The translations under genes and the position numbers were made by a program. Shown piece by piece: positions 61,723-64,000 of a DNA stretch of 64,000 nucleotides. The first letter of the stretch is position 1; the number at the start of each line of letters is the position of its first letter. The stretch comes from Allobranchiibius huperziae. GTDB lineage: Bacteria > Actinomycetota > Actinomycetes > Actinomycetales > Dermatophilaceae. The notes under the pieces are model-generated. The model was not told the DNA's origin. It saw nothing but the letters and a program-made list of their open reading frames with translations, and did no database searches. The stretch lies in NCBI RefSeq assembly GCF_013410455.1, contig NZ_JACCFW010000001.1, positions 2,248,929 through 2,312,928 on the forward strand. Reading direction: 5' to 3'.

Positions 61723-64000
61723 TCAGTCGCGCAACCCGCCCGGATGGCAGATGAGGTGGGCGACCAGGGCGGTCCACCCGGTCTGATGGGTCGCGCCCAG
61801 ACCAGCGCCGGTGTCGCCGTCGAAGTACTCGCTGAAGGTGACCTCCCGGTCCCAGAGCGGACCGTCCGGATACCACCGCGGGGTGCCCGGACGACGACCA
61901 CCGGGTCCTGCCCGGAAGAGGCCGACGAGCCGTTCGCGCAGGTCGTCGGCGACGGCACCGAGCGTCGTACCCGCCCCGGAGCTCGTGGGGTGCTCCACCT
62001 GCAGGTCCGGTTCGGCCGCCGCGTAGCTGCGCAGCGCATCGAGCAGCAGCACGTTGACCGGCATCCAGACCGGGCCGCGCCAGTTGGAGTTGCCGCCGAA
62101 CAGTCCGCTGTCGGACTCCGCGGGCACGTAGCGGATCGACGTACGCGCGCCGTCCACGTCGACCGCGAACCCGTCGCGGTACGCCGCGGACAAGGACCGG
62201 ACGCCGTGGGGTGAGAGGAATTCCGATTCGTCGAAGAGCCTGCGGTACAACGCCGTACGACGCTCCGCCGGCACCAGGGCGATCGTCACCCGGTCGTCGT
62301 CGTGCGACTGGTGGTGCACCAGCGCATCCGCGAGCGCGGTGTCGCGACGCTGGGTCCACTCGACCTCGTCGATGAGCTCACCGATCTCATCCAGGACCAC
62401 GGGATGCACCGAGTGCACGGCGATGAGCGGCAACAGACCCACGAGCGACCGCACGGGCAGCTGCTCAGTCGTGCCGTCCGGATGCACGAGGGTGTCGTAG
62501 TAGAAGCCGTCCTGCTCCGACCAGAGCGAGACGCCCGCGGAGCCGAAGTCGTCCATTGCCCCCGCGAGCCGCAGGAAGTACTCGAAGAAGGTGCGCGCCA
62601 CGTCGTCCCAGCCCGGCGCGTCGCGCGCGAGCTCGACGGCGATCTGCAGCATGGACAGCGCATAGAACGCCATCCAGCTCGTGGCGTCGGACTGCTCCAG
62701 TCGCACCCCGCCGGGCAGCGGGGCCGAGCGGTCGAAGAGCCCGATGTTGTCCATCCCGAGGAAGCCGCCCTCGAAGAGGTAGGAGCCGTCGGCGTCCTTG
62801 CGGTTGACCCACCACGAGAAGTTGAGCAACAGCTTGCTGAAGACGCGCACCAGGAAACCGGTGTCCGTGCCACCGTCGATGCGGTGCACCATCCGGGTCG
62901 CCCATGCGAGCACCGGGGGGTTGACGTCGCCGAAATCCCATTCGTACGCGGGGAGTTGGCCGTTCGGGTGCTGCACCCACTCGCGCACCATGAGCTCGAT
63001 CTGCTGCTTGGCGAACCACGGGTCGATATCGGCCAGCGGCAGCGTGTGGAACGCCAGATCCCACGAGGCGAACCACGGGTACTCCCACTCGTCCGGCATC
63101 GAGATGACGTCGGCGATGTCGAGGTGGGTCCACCTGCTGTTGCGCCCGGTACGGCGAGCGGCCGGAGGCACCGGCTGGGCGGGATCGCCCTCCAGCCACT
63201 CGCCGATGCTGTAGCGGTAGAGCTGCCGTCCCCACAGCAGACCCGCGAACGCGCGCCGCGCGATGTGCCGGTCCTCATCCTCGTGGACGTCCGCGAGCAC
63301 CTCGGCGTAGAAGGCATCGGCCTCCTGCGCGCGGACCTCGACGACGCGGTCGCTCGGGGTGTCGTCCGGTGCTGCCACCGGGGCGTGCGCGACCCCTGCC
63401 GTGGCGCGCAGGTCGGCCCCCGCACCGCTCCCCTCCTGCGCGGGTTGCTCCGCGGTGGCGGCCGCGGTCAGCCGCAGGCCGACCGTGACGGAGGCACCCG
63501 GCGCCACGGTGTCGTGGTGCCACCAGAAGCCCACCTTGGTGCCCTGGTCGGGGCGCGTGCAGGCGAGGTTGCCGTGGACGACGGCCTGGTCGAGGCCGCT
63601 CGTGGGGCAGTCGGTGGCGCTGGGTGTGCCGTAGAGCGCGAGGTCGTCCGTCTCGTTGTCGCAGAACAGAATTCGCGGGCTGCCGTCCGGCACGATCCGG
63701 TAGTCGCCGAGCCACGCGTGGTGGAACTCCACGGCCGCGCCCGAACCCTGGGCCTGCTGAGCCCGCTGCATCGTCGGTCGGCGGTCGTCGCGACCCCACG
63801 CCCAGGTGTTGCGGAACCAGCCCTGCAGGACCACATCGAGAGGTGCGGGATCCGGGCCGCGATTGGTGGCGGTGACCCGGACGACGATGTCGGTCGGGGT
63901 GGCCTTCGCGTGCACGACCTCGACGTCGAAGAAGTGGTCGTCGGCCAGGATGCCGGTGTCGGTCAGCTCGAACTCGGTGTCGGCGCGACCGCGCACGGCC
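61723..64000 (-). CDS. GH63-type glucosidase (5' end beyond the window)
   Basis: At least 759 codons of an MGH1/GH63-type glycoside hydrolase with an (alpha/alpha)6 barrel. It has FDVEVVHAKATPTDIVVRVTATNRGP, YPWFASWDLAFHTLPLADIDPWFAKQQIELMVREW, the acid block PAYEWDFGDVNPPV and the end GGNSNWRGPVWMPVNVLLLDAL, with TFSEYFDGDTGAGLG. Relatives are about 880-900 aa and begin with some 110 residues not present here, so the start lies beyond position 64000. Likely acts on glucosylglycerate or similar glucosides. Confidence 0.88.
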   Translation of the reverse strand, partial: AVRGRADTEFELTDTGILADDHFFDVEVVHAKATPTDIVVRVTATNRGPDPAPLDVVLQGWFRNTWAWGRDDRRPTMQRAQQAQGSGAAVEFHHAWLGDYRIVPDGSPRILFCDNETDDLALYGTPSATDCPTSGLDQAVVHGNLACTRPDQGTKVGFWWHHDTVAPGASVTVGLRLTAAATAEQPAQEGSGAGADLRATAGVAHAPVAAPDDTPSDRVVEVRAQEADAFYAEVLADVHEDEDRHIARRAFAGLLWGRQLYRYSIGEWLEGDPAQPVPPAARRTGRNSRWTHLDIADVISMPDEWEYPWFASWDLAFHTLPLADIDPWFAKQQIELMVREWVQHPNGQLPAYEWDFGDVNPPVLAWATRMVHRIDGGTDTGFLVRVFSKLLLNFSWWVNRKDADGSYLFEGGFLGMDNIGLFDRSAPLPGGVRLEQSDATSWMAFYALSMLQIAVELARDAPGWDDVARTFFEYFLRLAGAMDDFGSAGVSLWSEQDGFYYDTLVHPDGTTEQLPVRSLVGLLPLIAVHSVHPVVLDEIGELIDEVEWTQRRDTALADALVHHQSHDDDRVTIALVPAERRTALYRRLFDESEFLSPHGVRSLSAAYRDGFAVDVDGARTSIRYVPAESDSGLFGGNSNWRGPVWMPVNVLLLDALRSYAAAEPDLQVEHPTSSGAGTTLGAVADDLRERLVGLFRAGPGGRRPGTPRWYPDGPLWDREVTFSEYFDGDTGAGLGATHQTGWTALVAHLICHPGGLRD

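Noticed and set aside
1-64000. CRISPR arrays, tRNA or rRNA genes, insertion sequences, prophage
   Set aside because: No spaced repeats, tRNA-like cloverleaf sequences, transposase or phage structural genes were noticed on reading both strands.

Overview
The window is a high-GC stretch of an actinobacterial chromosome. GTG starts are frequent, 4-bp start/stop overlaps are common, and the gene set includes SAM-IV riboswitch-controlled metY, a lexA/LysM divergent pair, nrdR-nrdJ, DUF222-HNH, DUF3349 and DUF6318. The combination suggests Micrococcales, perhaps near Dermacoccaceae or Intrasporangiaceae. No rRNA, tRNA, CRISPR array, insertion sequence or prophage was seen.

Layout. (1) 1-6 kb: metY behind a SAM-IV riboswitch, a DUF445 membrane protein, and a tandem array of four diverged paralogous lipoproteins. 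(2) 6-10.2 kb: an McrB-McrC type IV restriction pair. McrC has lost the Asp and Lys of its PD-(D/E)xK motif. (3) 10.3-13.1 kb: a CYP102-like P450 lacking the fused reductase, and serA. (4) 13.1-35.5 kb: a cell-surface glycan cluster. It holds a low-molecular-weight tyrosine phosphatase, two methyltransferases, a WbqC/PIG-L pair, and a nine-gene tightly packed operon (hexapeptide acyltransferase, GT2, epimerase, CgeB-type GT, HP-motif transferase, NeuA, multidomain NeuB, GT4, O-antigen ligase/polymerase). It also holds two more glycosyltransferases, a Wzz/BY-kinase and a nucleotidyltransferase-PqqD pair. A drug-efflux-type MFS with its divergent ArsR regulator and a DUF222-HNH gene interrupt the cluster. 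(5) 35.5-42 kb: Pit phosphate transporter with two small partners, a HAD-PlsC fusion coupled to an alpha/beta hydrolase, and a DUF6318 lipoprotein coupled to a secreted PKD-like protein. (6) 42-64 kb: mostly housekeeping genes: nrdJ, nrdR, LysM protein/lexA (SOS), sirtuin, LysR regulator, comEC-comEA, degV, leuS with a candidate leader-peptide attenuator, rpsT, holA, PAP2, DinG-type helicase and a right-truncated GH63-type glucosidase.

How it fits together. The glycan cluster should build and export a surface polysaccharide carrying a nonulosonic-acid (sialic-acid-like) sugar. NeuB would condense, NeuA would activate with CTP, the adjoining HP-motif protein is a candidate transferase, Wzy polymerises, and the Wzc-like kinase and Wzb-like phosphatase would control chain length. 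No NeuC-type epimerase, Wzx flippase or initiating phosphoglycosyltransferase lies in the window. The most unusual items are the McrC with a substituted nuclease site beside four lipoprotein paralogues, the NeuB fusion with its overlapping candidate transferase, and the leuS leader.
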